Positions 25,247 to 34,885 of a DNA stretch of 39,256 nt are shown here, piece by piece. Location of the stretch: contig JAURNP010000151.1 in the NCBI GenBank assembly GCA_030830105.1, positions 1 through 39,256 of the forward strand, in the 5' to 3' direction. Numbering within the stretch: the first letter of the stretch is position 1; every line of letters starts with the position of its first letter. Made by a program: the position numbers and the translations under genes. Origin of the DNA: Rhodothermales bacterium (lineage in GTDB: Bacteria; Bacteroidota; Rhodothermia; Rhodothermales; UBA10348). Below the pieces are notes generated by a model. That model ran no database searches. It saw nothing but the letters and a program-made list of their open reading frames with translations, and was not told the origin of the DNA.

Positions 25247-27418
25247 ATGTCTCGAACGCTGCTGGCTCTTGGCTTCGCTTTACTTCCTTTGGCTATAGCC
25301 TTGGGATGCTCAACGGGCGAAGTTGAAACCTCATCTGCAACTGCCTCGCCAGAGATCGTCTTCAGTAATCTGGGCTCGACCTCAGAATATGTTGGCGATA
25401 CTGTTTGCTTTGATTGTCACGAGGATCAGTATCAGGGCTTTTATGAGCATGGAATGGCAAACTCCATGTATCTCCTGACCAAGGACAATGCTGTTGAGGC
25501 ATTTGGTAGTGAGATTGTTGTCGATTCAACAACGGGGTTGCACTATGAAATGGTTGAGGCAGACTCCGGATACATCCAGATAGAATTCCTGCTGGATGAG
25601 AGGGGAGAACGTACTCATGAACTGGCAAGGACCATGAAATGGGTTGTCGGCTCGGGGACGACGGCGAGAACGTATTTGGCTGAGCAGGATGGGTGGTTCT
25701 ATGAGATGCCCGTGACTTGGTATACGCAACAAGGGCGCTGGGATTTTAGTCCGGGGTATCGGGTCGCCAACAAACGGTTCAATCGTAAAATTGCTGACCG
25801 CTGCGTTGTGTGTCACAACAGCTATCCGGAGCCGGTAGAACAGACCAACGGAATGTTTACCGAAATGCCAACCGGGATTGGTTGCGAGCGGTGCCATGGG
25901 CCCGGCTCAGATCATGTAGAAGCTCGATTGGTGTCGGATCCACCTGAAGGCCAGCCCGATGTGACCATCGTCAATCCCGCTCATCTTTCGTTGGATCTGA
26001 GACTGGACGTTTGCCAGCAATGTCATCTCAACGGAACCGTTTCCCTGCTTCGTGATGACGAGGATCCCTATTCGTACCGGCCTTCACAACCTCTGGAGGA
26101 ATATGTAGCCTTGTACACGGGCCTTGAATTCATTGAAGGGGAGGGGGAAGGTATATCGGTCATCTCCCACGCGGACCGTATGAAGCAGAGTGCCTGTTAT
26201 ACCGAAACTTTGGACACCCTGAGACCGCTAGAATGCACTACCTGTCACGATCCCCATGAAGGGTTCAGGGACCAAGGAGATGCCTATTTCAATGTCACCT
26301 GTATGAGTTGTCATGTAGGTGAAGATTTGAGCTCCATTGATGCAGGCCAGCCATTGGCGGTGCATACTACGTCGGCTAATTGTGTTGAATGCCACATGCC
26401 GCCAACTGACTTGATTGAGGCTCCTCATTCGGCATTTACAGACCATTACATTCGAGTGGTGGACCAGGATGAGCTCGAGCCAGAAAAGTCCACTGAGACG
26501 GACGCCTTGATGGCTCACTTCAATCGAGATCGTATCAAGAACCCCGAAGCCCGACTGTATGAGGGAATGGCTTATATCACCCGTGGTTACCAGGGAGGGG
26601 ATATTGAGTATCTCAATCAGGGAGTCGACATTCTTGATGAGGTTTTTGAGAGTGGACATCAGTTCAGCGAGGCTGTTTACCTGCATGGATATGCACTGCT
26701 GATCCTCAAGCGATTCGACGAGGCTATCCCGTCATTAGAGGAGTCGGTTCGTTTGGAACCGAACAAAGCAGAACGACTGAATGCGTTGGCTCAGGCCTAT
26801 GAATATGCCGGTGATCGTGACCCGGTCCGAATTGAGCGCTTGTATCGTGAAGCCCTTCGTGTGCAGCCTAAACTGGCGGATATCCGGCTTAATCTGGGAC
26901 GGTTTCTGCAGTCCAGAGGAAGGATAGATGACGCCAGAGGACAGTACCGCCAGGTCGTTGAAGACGAATCCTGGAATGCCCTCGGGTACTATAACCTGGG
27001 GACCTTGGCGCTATTGGAAGGGAATCTGGAAGAGGCTGAGGAGCAACTTGGTCAATCGCTGACGTTGGACCCGCTTTCCGGCGCTACGTTGACAAACCTG
27101 GGGCTGGTTCATTTGCAAAAAAACAAGATTGCTGAAGCCCGCAGATTGCTGGAGACAGCTGTCGAACGTGATCCGGAGCTTCCAGAGGCCCTCGATAATC
27201 TTGGTTCGTTGTACCTCAATCTTGAGGTAGAAGAAGAGGCTGTTACCTATCTGAAGCGTGCCACGGAGGTCCGGCCATACGCAGCCGGAATACACGCCAA
27301 ATTGGCCCTTGCATACTTCCGGTTGGAGCGCTATTCCGAGGCGCAGCGGAGTGCACAACAAGCCTTGGCCATCGATCCGAATGAATCCCTGGCACAGCAG
27401 ATTATGCTGGCCCTTTGA
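25247..27418 (+). CDS. Seven-haem c-type cytochrome lipoprotein with TPR tail
   Basis: A 723-aa exported protein. The lipobox AIALGC (C21) predicts a lipoprotein. Seven CxxCH haem-binding motifs follow: CFDCH (54-58), CVVCH (186), CERCH (213), CQQCH (256), CTTCH (330), CMSCH (352) and CVECH (379). Residues 430-723 are about seven TPR repeats (YYNLGTLALLEGNLEEAEEQLGQSLTLDP and similar). The layout resembles the multihaem cytochrome c554-like/NrfB-like group fused to TPRs found in many aquatic bacteria. Its redox partner is unknown. Maturation would need the Ccm proteins encoded at 5.5-7.9 kb. It has its own upstream region after the terminator. Confidence 0.9.
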   Translation: MSRTLLALGFALLPLAIALGCSTGEVETSSATASPEIVFSNLGSTSEYVGDTVCFDCHEDQYQGFYEHGMANSMYLLTKDNAVEAFGSEIVVDSTTGLHYEMVEADSGYIQIEFLLDERGERTHELARTMKWVVGSGTTARTYLAEQDGWFYEMPVTWYTQQGRWDFSPGYRVANKRFNRKIADRCVVCHNSYPEPVEQTNGMFTEMPTGIGCERCHGPGSDHVEARLVSDPPEGQPDVTIVNPAHLSLDLRLDVCQQCHLNGTVSLLRDDEDPYSYRPSQPLEEYVALYTGLEFIEGEGEGISVISHADRMKQSACYTETLDTLRPLECTTCHDPHEGFRDQGDAYFNVTCMSCHVGEDLSSIDAGQPLAVHTTSANCVECHMPPTDLIEAPHSAFTDHYIRVVDQDELEPEKSTETDALMAHFNRDRIKNPEARLYEGMAYITRGYQGGDIEYLNQGVDILDEVFESGHQFSEAVYLHGYALLILKRFDEAIPSLEESVRLEPNKAERLNALAQAYEYAGDRDPVRIERLYREALRVQPKLADIRLNLGRFLQSRGRIDDARGQYRQVVEDESWNALGYYNLGTLALLEGNLEEAEEQLGQSLTLDPLSGATLTNLGLVHLQKNKIAEARRLLETAVERDPELPEALDNLGSLYLNLEVEEEAVTYLKRATEVRPYAAGIHAKLALAYFRLERYSEAQRSAQQALAIDPNESLAQQIMLAL

Positions 27419-27450
27419 CGCTGCCTGACTGGCAGCACTGATTGCGCCAG

Positions 27451-29280
27451 CTACCGAGCAACAACCAAGGTTCGGGACTCTGACTTGCCGGTAATCGGGT
27501 CGAACACTCGAAGCAGATAAAAACCCGGAGGCCAACCACTTACGTCAATTGTGAAGTGTGCGTCGTGCTCCGCGTTTCCTGAGGCTACTTTGCGCCCGAG
27601 TGCATCGTGAGCAATCCAATTTGTGTCACCTGCAGCGTTCACAATAAGGCGGTCTTTAGCAGGTATCGGATATACTTCGACTGAACCTGCGTCTTTTTGC
27701 CGGGATGGCGTCAGAGATCCCACATTAGTGGCGAGCAAGGTTCCGGTGCCCTGTCTAAGTGTGATGGTTTGCCGAGCAAGACCGCCATCCCATTGTTCAT
27801 GCATTCCTCCAGGCCAGATTACCTCGATCCTGTCATATCCTGCATCCAATCCAAGACCGAACATGACAGGCTGTACATTCTGACCCAGAAAATCGACACC
27901 GTTGTTATGACGCATCTGTGTCCCTGTCGGTGAGAACAAGAAGACCTTGGCGCCAACGCCATTCAAGTTTGAAGCAGTCCCTTCCAATGCCACCTTCAGC
28001 CAGGAAAACGGCGTTCCTGGGTGCTCCAAGTAATAGAGGGGCTCATCCCAGTTGGTAATGATCACATCTGGGGATCCATCGTCATTGGCATCGAAGACAA
28101 GGAGGCTGTGAGATTCGGCGGTGCCATCCGTATTACTGGCTGCCGAGATGTCCTGCCAATCAAGTTGGCCCGTTTCCTGGTATACGTTTCGGAAGTACCG
28201 ATTGGCGGTGCCGCGCGCAATCAACGCACCATTGACGACCAGCAGATCCAGATCGCCATCGAGATCTCCGTCAAAAAACTCTGTACCCCAGGCCCAATCA
28301 GTATTGGCGATTCCAAAGGCTTGGGCTTCATCCTGCAGGGGCCCTTGCCCCTTGCCGAGAAAGAACGTATTGAGCATCGAGTTTCCCCCTCGAACGGCAT
28401 TGTTGGTGATGTACAGATCCAGGAAGCCGTCACCTGAGGCATCACCTAGCGCCAGTCCCATACTTTCACCTGAATCACCCAGTCCCCATTCTGCAGTACC
28501 ATCGCGAAACGACCCGTCACCTTCGTTAAGGAATAGCTTGTTCGGACCGAAGTCGTTGGCCAGGTAGAGGTCGGTGAGATTATCGCCATCAACATCCCAA
28601 GCCATGGTCATCCACGTCCGGTCGATTAGGTCGAGGCCTGTTTCCTCTCCGATATTCTCAAACGTGCCGTCCCCCCGGTTTCGATAGAATCGATTCGGAC
28701 CGTTCCAGGAGCTCAGATACACGTCCAGGTAGCCGTCGAGATCAAAGTCGAACCAGGTCACACCAGCCGTCTCGAAGTCATCGGTGGTTCCATCGACCGG
28801 ATTGAGACCAGCCTGTGTAGCCACATCCGTAAAGGTGCCGTCACCGTTGTTTCTGAAGAGAACTTCCGGTCCAACATTCGTGAGAAGGAGATCAGGATCT
28901 CCATCCCGATCGTAATCTGCCCAAGCTACACTGAACTTGTTGCCGAATACCTTTGTCGGAAGTTCTGGGAGGAAATCAACACGAGTGCCGGAGGCTTCCG
29001 TGACATCCGAAAACGTCCCATCACCATTATTTTGGTAAAGGCGGTTCCAGGATCGCGGATTGAACGGGTCGTATTTCCATCGCGATGCGATATAGACATC
29101 CAGGTCTCCATCACCATCAAAATCTGCCGTTCCAATGCCGTGACCTTGCCACATGGCATCAATGCCGGCATCAAACGTCCGGTTTTCAAAAACCTGAGCC
29201 TTGCTCTCGATCACCCAGAACCACATCGTCAGAAAAACGACAAGGAAGGATTTGGGAGAAGCAGAAAGGTGAACCGTCAT
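27451..29280 (-). CDS. FG-GAP/VCBS repeat protein with ASPIC/UnbV domain and T9SS sorting domain
   Basis: A 609-aa secreted protein. The signal peptide ends ESKAQ. About seven calcium-binding FG-GAP/VCBS-type repeats follow (ADFDGDGDLDVYIAS, ADYDRDGDPDLLLTN, FDFDLDGYLDVYLSS, GDASGDGFLDLYITN and others), probably forming a beta-propeller. Then come an ASPIC/UnbV domain (WLKVALEGTASNLNGVGAKV, DRIEVIWPGG) and a typical type A T9SS sorting domain (VEVYPIPAKDRLIV, DVSGWPPGFYLLRV). ATG 29280 is chosen, since the track start at 29364 overlaps the upstream gene and spoils the signal peptide. Convergent with the cytochrome gene, only 32 bases apart. Function unknown; probably a cell-surface or secreted adhesion or binding protein. 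Confidence 0.88.
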   Translation of the reverse strand: MTVHLSASPKSFLVVFLTMWFWVIESKAQVFENRTFDAGIDAMWQGHGIGTADFDGDGDLDVYIASRWKYDPFNPRSWNRLYQNNGDGTFSDVTEASGTRVDFLPELPTKVFGNKFSVAWADYDRDGDPDLLLTNVGPEVLFRNNGDGTFTDVATQAGLNPVDGTTDDFETAGVTWFDFDLDGYLDVYLSSWNGPNRFYRNRGDGTFENIGEETGLDLIDRTWMTMAWDVDGDNLTDLYLANDFGPNKLFLNEGDGSFRDGTAEWGLGDSGESMGLALGDASGDGFLDLYITNNAVRGGNSMLNTFFLGKGQGPLQDEAQAFGIANTDWAWGTEFFDGDLDGDLDLLVVNGALIARGTANRYFRNVYQETGQLDWQDISAASNTDGTAESHSLLVFDANDDGSPDVIITNWDEPLYYLEHPGTPFSWLKVALEGTASNLNGVGAKVFLFSPTGTQMRHNNGVDFLGQNVQPVMFGLGLDAGYDRIEVIWPGGMHEQWDGGLARQTITLRQGTGTLLATNVGSLTPSRQKDAGSVEVYPIPAKDRLIVNAAGDTNWIAHDALGRKVASGNAEHDAHFTIDVSGWPPGFYLLRVFDPITGKSESRTLVVAR

Positions 29281-29317
29281 GGTCGTTTTCCGAAGGCCAG
29301 GAACCAGCTCGAGGCAA

Positions 29318-30298
29318 TTAGGCAGGCACGTCTGCATGGAAGCGATCGGCAAGCTTCGACGCAATCAATGCTGCGTGGTGACGTCCGTTCTCAATAAACC
29401 AGCGGCTTGTATGCCTACCGCCGCACACGGTACCCGCGATAAAGACACCTTTTCGAAGCGTTTCGTGCGTGTCCGGGTCGAAAACAGGCGTTTCGACAGC
29501 ATCCTCGGCAATGGTCACTCCGAAGGACTTCAGGAACCCATAGTCCGGGTGATAGCCGGTTAGCGCCAGAACGACATCATTCTTCAATGTGACCGGTCCC
29601 TCGGGCGTTTCAATATCGAGACGGTCCTCATGAATCCGGGTCACATTGGATTGGAAGAGTACGTCTATGGACCCCTCTTCGATGCGATTGATGAGGTCGG
29701 GACGGATCCAGTATTTGACCGTGGGACCAACCTCCGGTCCACGGATAACCATGGTGACATGTGCTCCTCGCCGGTGGCACTGTAGAGCTGCCAGGGCTGC
29801 GGAATTCTTTGCGCCAATGATGCAGACTTCCCGCCCGGTGTAAGTAAAAGCTTCCCGAAAGTAGTGGGTGACTTTCGGCAGCTCTTCTCCAGGCACATTC
29901 AGCCTGTTGGGCTGATCAAAGAACCCCGTAGCGATTACCACCGCTTTGCATGCAATGGATCGCTTGTCGGTAGTCAATGTGAATGCGCCTGAGGTACCCT
30001 CTAGCCCAGCTACCCGCTCGTAAAGCAGCATTTGCAGGGATTCCCGATCGGCGACCCTTCGGTAATAATCGATGGCTTCTTCCCGAATGGGTTTGTACCG
30101 AGAGCTGACCAGCGGGTGCCCCCCGATTTCAATCAGATCGGGCGTGGAGAAGAACTCCATATTAGTCGGATACCCTGTCAAGGAATTGACCAGGGCACCC
30201 TTATCCACCGTTATGCAGGACAGACCTGTGCGTTGGGTTTCGATAGCACATGCCAGCCCCACCGGGCCGGCTCCAATAATGACGATATCCGTTTTCAT
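29318..30298 (-). CDS. ypdA: YpdA-family flavin disulfide reductase (putative bacillithiol reductase)
   Basis: A 326-aa NADPH-dependent flavoprotein related to thioredoxin reductase. FAD-binding motif DIVIIGAGPVGLACAIE is at the N-terminus, with ATGFFDQPNRLNVPGE, the NADPH-binding CIIGAKNSAALAAL, and C-terminal GVFIAGTVCGGRHTSRWFIENGRHHA. It lacks the CxxC redox pair of thioredoxin reductases, which is the hallmark of YpdA, the enzyme linked to bacillithiol disulfide reduction. ATG 30298 overlaps the tadA stop as ATGA; the GTG at 30310 is less likely. Bacillithiol use in this organism is an inference. Confidence 0.85.
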   Translation of the reverse strand: MKTDIVIIGAGPVGLACAIETQRTGLSCITVDKGALVNSLTGYPTNMEFFSTPDLIEIGGHPLVSSRYKPIREEAIDYYRRVADRESLQMLLYERVAGLEGTSGAFTLTTDKRSIACKAVVIATGFFDQPNRLNVPGEELPKVTHYFREAFTYTGREVCIIGAKNSAALAALQCHRRGAHVTMVIRGPEVGPTVKYWIRPDLINRIEEGSIDVLFQSNVTRIHEDRLDIETPEGPVTLKNDVVLALTGYHPDYGFLKSFGVTIAEDAVETPVFDPDTHETLRKGVFIAGTVCGGRHTSRWFIENGRHHAALIASKLADRFHADVPA

Positions 30299-30801
30299 GG
30301 GGGACTCCACGTCTGCTGTGGCAGATCCTGCGAGCGCTTTTTCTGGAAGAAAGACGTCAAGAGATCCGCACAGCGCTGTTCCTCAACGCCTGATACAAGG
30401 TCTACGTAATGATTCAGGCGGGGGTCCTGGGGAATATTGTATAGCGTGGAAGCGGCACCGGCCTTGTCATCGAATGCGCCGAATACCACTTGCTTGAGGC
30501 GAGCCAGCGTTACCGCTCCAGCACACATCGGGCACGGTTCCAGCGTCACATATAGCGTGGCATCGGTAAGATGCTTGGAGTCAAGTCGGTCACAGGCAGC
30601 GGTGATTGCGATGATCTCGGCATGCGCGGTCGGGTCAGAGAGGCGCTCGACCTGATTATGACCTTTACCGACAATGATACCGTTGCGGACAACGACGGCT
30701 CCAACAGGCACTTCATCCGCCTCGTAGGCCTTCTCTGCCTCTCGGATAGCTGCCTTCATCCAGCGGCGATGATCCATCATGAGTTGGTCGAGCGCGCTCA
30801 T
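30295..30801 (-). CDS. tadA: tRNA-specific adenosine deaminase TadA
   Basis: Deaminates A34 to inosine in tRNA-Arg(ACG), needed to read CGN codons. The zinc/catalytic motifs HAE (in PTAHAEIIAI) and PCPMC (in LEPCPMCAGAV) are present, as is the family's FGAFDDKAGA. ATG 30801 shares ATGA with the arcA stop and gives 168 aa, the normal size. The track start at 30837 would overlap arcA by 40 bases. Translational coupling to both neighbours is evident. Confidence 0.93.
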   Translation of the reverse strand: MSALDQLMMDHRRWMKAAIREAEKAYEADEVPVGAVVVRNGIIVGKGHNQVERLSDPTAHAEIIAITAACDRLDSKHLTDATLYVTLEPCPMCAGAVTLARLKQVVFGAFDDKAGAASTLYNIPQDPRLNHYVDLVSGVEEQRCADLLTSFFQKKRSQDLPQQTWSPP

Positions 30802-32039
30802 CCCGTCGTCTGCCTGTGAATGGGCATGGTCATACATCGCGGGCCACCTCGTCCACGTGACAGCTCATATCCATCCAGTTTGATCGCCATCTTTTCGCCA
30901 GGCTCAAAATCACTCGACTCGTAGAAAGACAGGAATCCTTCTGCCGTGACAACGCGATAGCCAGCTTCTGCCATGGTTGCAAAAGTGCGTTCATTACGCT
31001 CGTAGCCGAGTACGACGCCCGGAGCCACAGCAAACAGGTTTGCACCGTCCGTCCATTGCTCGCGCCGTTGGCTGAGTGGGTCCAACCCTCCGCACGGCAT
31101 GAAAGACATGCCGCGACCCATATGGTGCTCGAGCGCTTCTTGCAGCGTGTGCCACATCTTCGTAGCCAGCAGCTCCGGGCCTCCGTTGCGGGAAAAGGTC
31201 GCCACGTTGTTAAGGCCGTTCAGATCGATCAGCGGCGGGAATGCTACACATTCATCCGGGGCAGCAAACGTGAACACGGTGTCGAGGTGCATGCATGAGC
31301 GCTCATGCGGCATGCTGACCATGATCACATTCTCGATATTCGTTTTCTTAAACAAGGCGCGCGCCACGGAGACAAGGCCCCCGAAAGAAGTCCGCTCCGA
31401 ATTTCCGATCACAACCGTATCGGCCGAAGCGACGAGCAGGTCGCCTCCCTCGAATGTAACGCCCTTTGGGAGTTTGATGATGTTATCGCTCCAGTCCGCA
31501 AATGCTGGATGGTGATGAACCACAACGTCGATGATGATGCTCTCCCGTGCACGAGCTGACGTGGCTGCATGGCTCAGCACAATATGATCACCGACCACAG
31601 CAGCCAGATCCCGCATGAACATAAGATTCGGGATGGGCTGGGCTTCGATTTTCAACGGCGAAGAACCGGTCAGGGCAAAATGGCAAAGCTGATTCGGAGA
31701 AAGACGTTTGAGATCTGCTTCGAAAGCACGGAGGTTGGCCCCTTGCGATGCCTCACAGAGTTGGTCGATGAAGCTGAATCGTGCCTCCTCCAGATCGAAA
31801 GATTCCCGCAAGAGGGTACTGATTTGCATCACACCGTCCTGCTGACCAATGACTTTCTCGAAAACCGCACACATGAGCTCATGCTCTTTGCGGGCATGGC
31901 TCAGAAATAGAATGTCTTCGAACAGGAGCGCCTCGCGGTCCAGTGGAGAGACCATGTCCATTTCCGCTCCGGGAGTGTGGACAATGACTTGGCGGAGGTG
32001 ATCAGTTTCGGACTGAACCCCTAGAGTGACTGGACGCAT
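30798..32039 (-). CDS. arcA: Arginine deiminase
   Basis: Hydrolyses arginine to citrulline and ammonia. The 413-aa protein has the guanidino-modifying fold motifs: NLMFMRDLAA, the catalytic FEGGD, HLDTVFTFA, and the nucleophilic cysteine in RGGPRCMTMP near the C-terminus. No ornithine carbamoyltransferase, carbamate kinase or antiporter gene is adjacent, so the full ADI energy pathway is not seen here. First gene of a tight set with tadA and ypdA. Confidence 0.93.
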   Translation of the reverse strand: MRPVTLGVQSETDHLRQVIVHTPGAEMDMVSPLDREALLFEDILFLSHARKEHELMCAVFEKVIGQQDGVMQISTLLRESFDLEEARFSFIDQLCEASQGANLRAFEADLKRLSPNQLCHFALTGSSPLKIEAQPIPNLMFMRDLAAVVGDHIVLSHAATSARARESIIIDVVVHHHPAFADWSDNIIKLPKGVTFEGGDLLVASADTVVIGNSERTSFGGLVSVARALFKKTNIENVIMVSMPHERSCMHLDTVFTFAAPDECVAFPPLIDLNGLNNVATFSRNGGPELLATKMWHTLQEALEHHMGRGMSFMPCGGLDPLSQRREQWTDGANLFAVAPGVVLGYERNERTFATMAEAGYRVVTAEGFLSFYESSDFEPGEKMAIKLDGYELSRGRGGPRCMTMPIHRQTTG

Positions 32040-32106
32040 GCAGCAGATGGTTGGATCAGGTGTGGAAAGCGACAGGAGGCCTGAGAGCGTTCCTCGGAGG
32101 ACGCCT

Positions 32107-33453
32107 CTATTGCACCCTCAATGATACGAAATCCACGACCGCAAGACCGTTTCCAGCTTCGTCGAAACCACCGATCAGGGCGATTCGACCATCTCGCATC
32201 CGAGTAGCAGAACCTCCAAATGTGGCCGTTAGACGAGCTTGTAGAGCCGAAGGGAACAGAAATGACTTCTCAGCGGCGGCTACATGGATTTCGCCCGAAT
32301 CCAATGGGGTATCATTCTCAACCGAGCGCCCGCCAAAGTGTGCTACGTATCCGGGTGCGATAGCCACACTAGCATGCCGAATGCGCGGGACCTGCATGGA
32401 AGGCCAGTCTGAGGTTTCGATTCCGCTCGGAGCGGCAAAATCCATCATCAATGTCACCCCCTTCGTTCCGTCATTCAGGTCGACACCCGTAACGAGAAAT
32501 GAATTGGCCTGATCATCCAGATTCCCATCCAACGCGATCTGGGTGTGGCCAGCCACAAATCGGATGAACGGTCCAACGGCCGGTGAGAGTGAAATGAGCG
32601 AATCATTACGCAACTCGAAGGTGCGCATGTCTTGCCGAATGCCGAGCGATGGCTCGGGTGTGTAACGAGTGTCCCCGCGACCTCCCAGTAAAACGATGAA
32701 GTGTTGGTCCTGAATGGTTCGTACCAAGCTCGTGTGATACATACGGCGAATGGGAGCTCCGACTACGGGCACTTCCAAGAACCGATCCTGGACCGGATCA
32801 TACATTTCTGCCTGCTCAATAAGGGCATCCACGGTTTCGATATTTCCGAAGGATCCACCGCCGAGAATCAGTATGCGATTGTCCGGCAAGACCGTTGCTG
32901 TGTGACCTATACGCGGCGCGAGAGTCTGATTCCTGGACGGGCTGAACTTGTCTCCCCCGTCTGGTAGTTGCCACATGTCGAACCCACCTGGACCTCCTGG
33001 AACGCCGGTTCCACCAATCATAGCAAGCGTACCGTCAGATAGAACGCTGGCCGTATGACCTCCCGATCCAAATAGCAGCGGACGTGAGGAGGTCAACGAT
33101 TCGAACGACCAGTTCATCCGAAGTACATCCAGCGTATCAATCGAAGTTGGACCATCGTCTACCACCGACTCCACAAGAAGACGATTCAAACCGGGTTGCA
33201 GATCCAATTCCGCTCTCCAAATATCCGACTCTACCGAGGCAAGCTCGATTCCCGCGACACTGACCCGCGTTACGTCCCGGACACTGGTGACCCGTAATTC
33301 CAGACTGATCCGATCGTCATCGACTGCAAACGAAAGGTCCGGGGATACGACTTCGACGGTCGCCTCGCCGACATCGGCAAAGGGGCGGTCGCACGCTGAC
33401 GTGATCAGCGCGAAAACAAGAAAAAGGGTAGCAGGCAATGTTCTCACATTCAT
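32107..33453 (-). CDS. Kelch-like beta-propeller lipoprotein
   Basis: A 448-aa lipoprotein: signal peptide with lipobox LITSAC. A short Ig-like segment follows (about 30-110, with GLNRLLVESVVDDGP), then Kelch/galactose-oxidase-type repeats (GGHTASVLSDGTLAMIGG, IGHTATVLPDNRILILGGG, MYHTSLVRTI, RIRHASVAIAPGYVAHFGG, DGRIALIGGFDEAG). ATG 33453 is preferred. A TTG at 33522 overlapping the truA stop would extend it by 23 residues and spoil the signal peptide. Function unknown; outer-surface or periplasmic binding role is likely. Confidence 0.8.
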   Translation of the reverse strand: MNVRTLPATLFLVFALITSACDRPFADVGEATVEVVSPDLSFAVDDDRISLELRVTSVRDVTRVSVAGIELASVESDIWRAELDLQPGLNRLLVESVVDDGPTSIDTLDVLRMNWSFESLTSSRPLLFGSGGHTASVLSDGTLAMIGGTGVPGGPGGFDMWQLPDGGDKFSPSRNQTLAPRIGHTATVLPDNRILILGGGSFGNIETVDALIEQAEMYDPVQDRFLEVPVVGAPIRRMYHTSLVRTIQDQHFIVLLGGRGDTRYTPEPSLGIRQDMRTFELRNDSLISLSPAVGPFIRFVAGHTQIALDGNLDDQANSFLVTGVDLNDGTKGVTLMMDFAAPSGIETSDWPSMQVPRIRHASVAIAPGYVAHFGGRSVENDTPLDSGEIHVAAAEKSFLFPSALQARLTATFGGSATRMRDGRIALIGGFDEAGNGLAVVDFVSLRVQ

Positions 33454-33518
33454 TGAGTGATTCCGGGAAACACTTTGGGACCTAAGGGTACTGCCCCCGG
33501 ATGATTGAATGAAGCCCT

Positions 33519-34292
33519 TCAAGCCGGGTGGTTCGATTCAGGCTGCGAATTGTCAGGATAGACGACTCTCTCCAGCATCAGCCCGTGAGCGGGAGCTGCA
33601 GGACCGGCGTAGGTGCGATCTCGCGCAGCCAGAATAGCCGTGATGTCCGCCACATCCCGCTTCCCCTGGCCGATTTCCACCGACGTTCCGACGATGGCGC
33701 GGACCATTCCATGAAGAAATCGATCTGCCCGGATCACGAAGTCAATTTTTCCCTCTTGATCCGGTACAAGGCCCCAAGAGGCCACCTCGACGGTACAGAC
33801 TCGATTTTCCGTTTCGGATTGGGTACGACAGAACGAGTCGAAATCGTGAGTACCCAGCAGAAGGGCAGCCGCTTCATTCATGCGATCCATGTCGGGAGCC
33901 GGACGCAGGTACCACCGAATGGACTCGTCAATGGCAAATGGTATGGTACCGAGGCGATACCGGTACTGCCGTGAACGGGCATCGAAACGAGCGTGGAATC
34001 CGTCTTGGACACTACGGATGGATCGCACGGCGATGGATCGTGGGAGAAGACCTCTCAATGACCCCAGAACGCGATTGGAATCGATCTCGCCTTCAATCGC
34101 CACATGGGCAACTTGCCCGCTGGCATGGACGCCTGAATCAGTTCGACCGGATCCAACAATGTTGACGGGCTGCCGAAGTGCAGTCCTCAGCGCCGTTTCG
34201 AGCGCACCTTGAACGGTTGGGTGCTCGGGCTGGATCTGCCAGCCGTGCCAGTCCGTTCCGACGTATTCTATATCCAGTCGGTATGTGGCCAC
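33519..34292 (-). CDS. truA: tRNA pseudouridine synthase A
   Basis: Makes pseudouridine at positions 38-40 of tRNA anticodon stems. The protein shows YRLDIEYVGTDWHGWQ at the N-terminus, the catalytic aspartate in GSGRTDSGVHASGQVAHV, the FHARFDARSRQYRYR motif and a normal C-terminus. GTG 34292 gives the family's usual beginning and follows AGGA. The track start (TTG 34331) would add 13 residues and leave only 11 bases to the divergent aroK gene. Start choice moderate, identity firm. Confidence 0.92.
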   Translation of the reverse strand: MATYRLDIEYVGTDWHGWQIQPEHPTVQGALETALRTALRQPVNIVGSGRTDSGVHASGQVAHVAIEGEIDSNRVLGSLRGLLPRSIAVRSIRSVQDGFHARFDARSRQYRYRLGTIPFAIDESIRWYLRPAPDMDRMNEAAALLLGTHDFDSFCRTQSETENRVCTVEVASWGLVPDQEGKIDFVIRADRFLHGMVRAIVGTSVEIGQGKRDVADITAILAARDRTYAGPAAPAHGLMLERVVYPDNSQPESNHPA

Positions 34293-34342
34293 TTTCCTGC
34301 TACTGCGTACCTTGCTGATGATTGACTCCAAGGTAGCGAATC

Positions 34343-34885
34343 GTGCGAACTGACAGGATTTATTTGACGGGATTCATGGGTTCGGGCAAGTCGACGGTTG
34401 CGCCGCGGCTGGCGCGGGGTCTAGGGTATGCCAGGCTCGATCTCGACGACGCGATCAGCAGGCATACTGGGCTTTCGATTCCTGCATTGTTCGAGCTTTA
34501 TGGAGAACAGCGGTTCCGGGCCGAAGAGAACGCCATGTTGCGATCCCTGGAGAAAGGAGCCAAGACGGTGGTATCTCTCGGAGGAGGAACCCTTGTGGAT
34601 CCCGAAAATCTGCGCTGGTGCCTTGAGCATGGGACATTGGTGTACCTGAGGGGTACGGCCGGTTTCCTGGCCAGCCGCCTTTCATCGTCCCGGCGGGATC
34701 GCCCTTTGCTCTACGATGCTGATGGTCGCCAGTTGGAAGCCTATGCCTTGCGTGAGAGGGTGGCAGATCTGCTAGGCTCGCGCGTGCACATCTATGAACA
34801 GGCTCACATTATCGTCGATATTGATGCCATTCCTGTTTCCCAGATTGTCCAAAAGATCCGACGCGCACTCGACAGCGCCGGATAA
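34343..34885 (+). CDS. aroK: Shikimate kinase
   Basis: Phosphorylates shikimate to shikimate-3-phosphate with ATP, feeding the aroA product at 10.3-11.6 kb. The 180-aa protein has the Walker A motif GFMGSGKST, the shikimate-binding RLDLDDAI, FRAEENAML, and VSLGGGTLV, plus the lid RRDRPLL. GTG is the start codon, with an AAGG site upstream. Divergent from truA. Its 3' end overlaps the likely start of the recQ-like gene. Confidence 0.95.
   Translation: MRTDRIYLTGFMGSGKSTVAPRLARGLGYARLDLDDAISRHTGLSIPALFELYGEQRFRAEENAMLRSLEKGAKTVVSLGGGTLVDPENLRWCLEHGTLVYLRGTAGFLASRLSSSRRDRPLLYDADGRQLEAYALRERVADLLGSRVHIYEQAHIIVDIDAIPVSQIVQKIRRALDSAG

Noticed and set aside
29318-30298. Thioredoxin reductase
   Set aside because: The fold matches, but no CxxC redox pair is present and the C-terminus fits YpdA.
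33454-33522. TTG start of the Kelch-like gene overlapping the truA stop as TTGA
   Set aside because: It would place 23 polar residues before an otherwise standard lipoprotein signal peptide. ATG 33453 is simpler.
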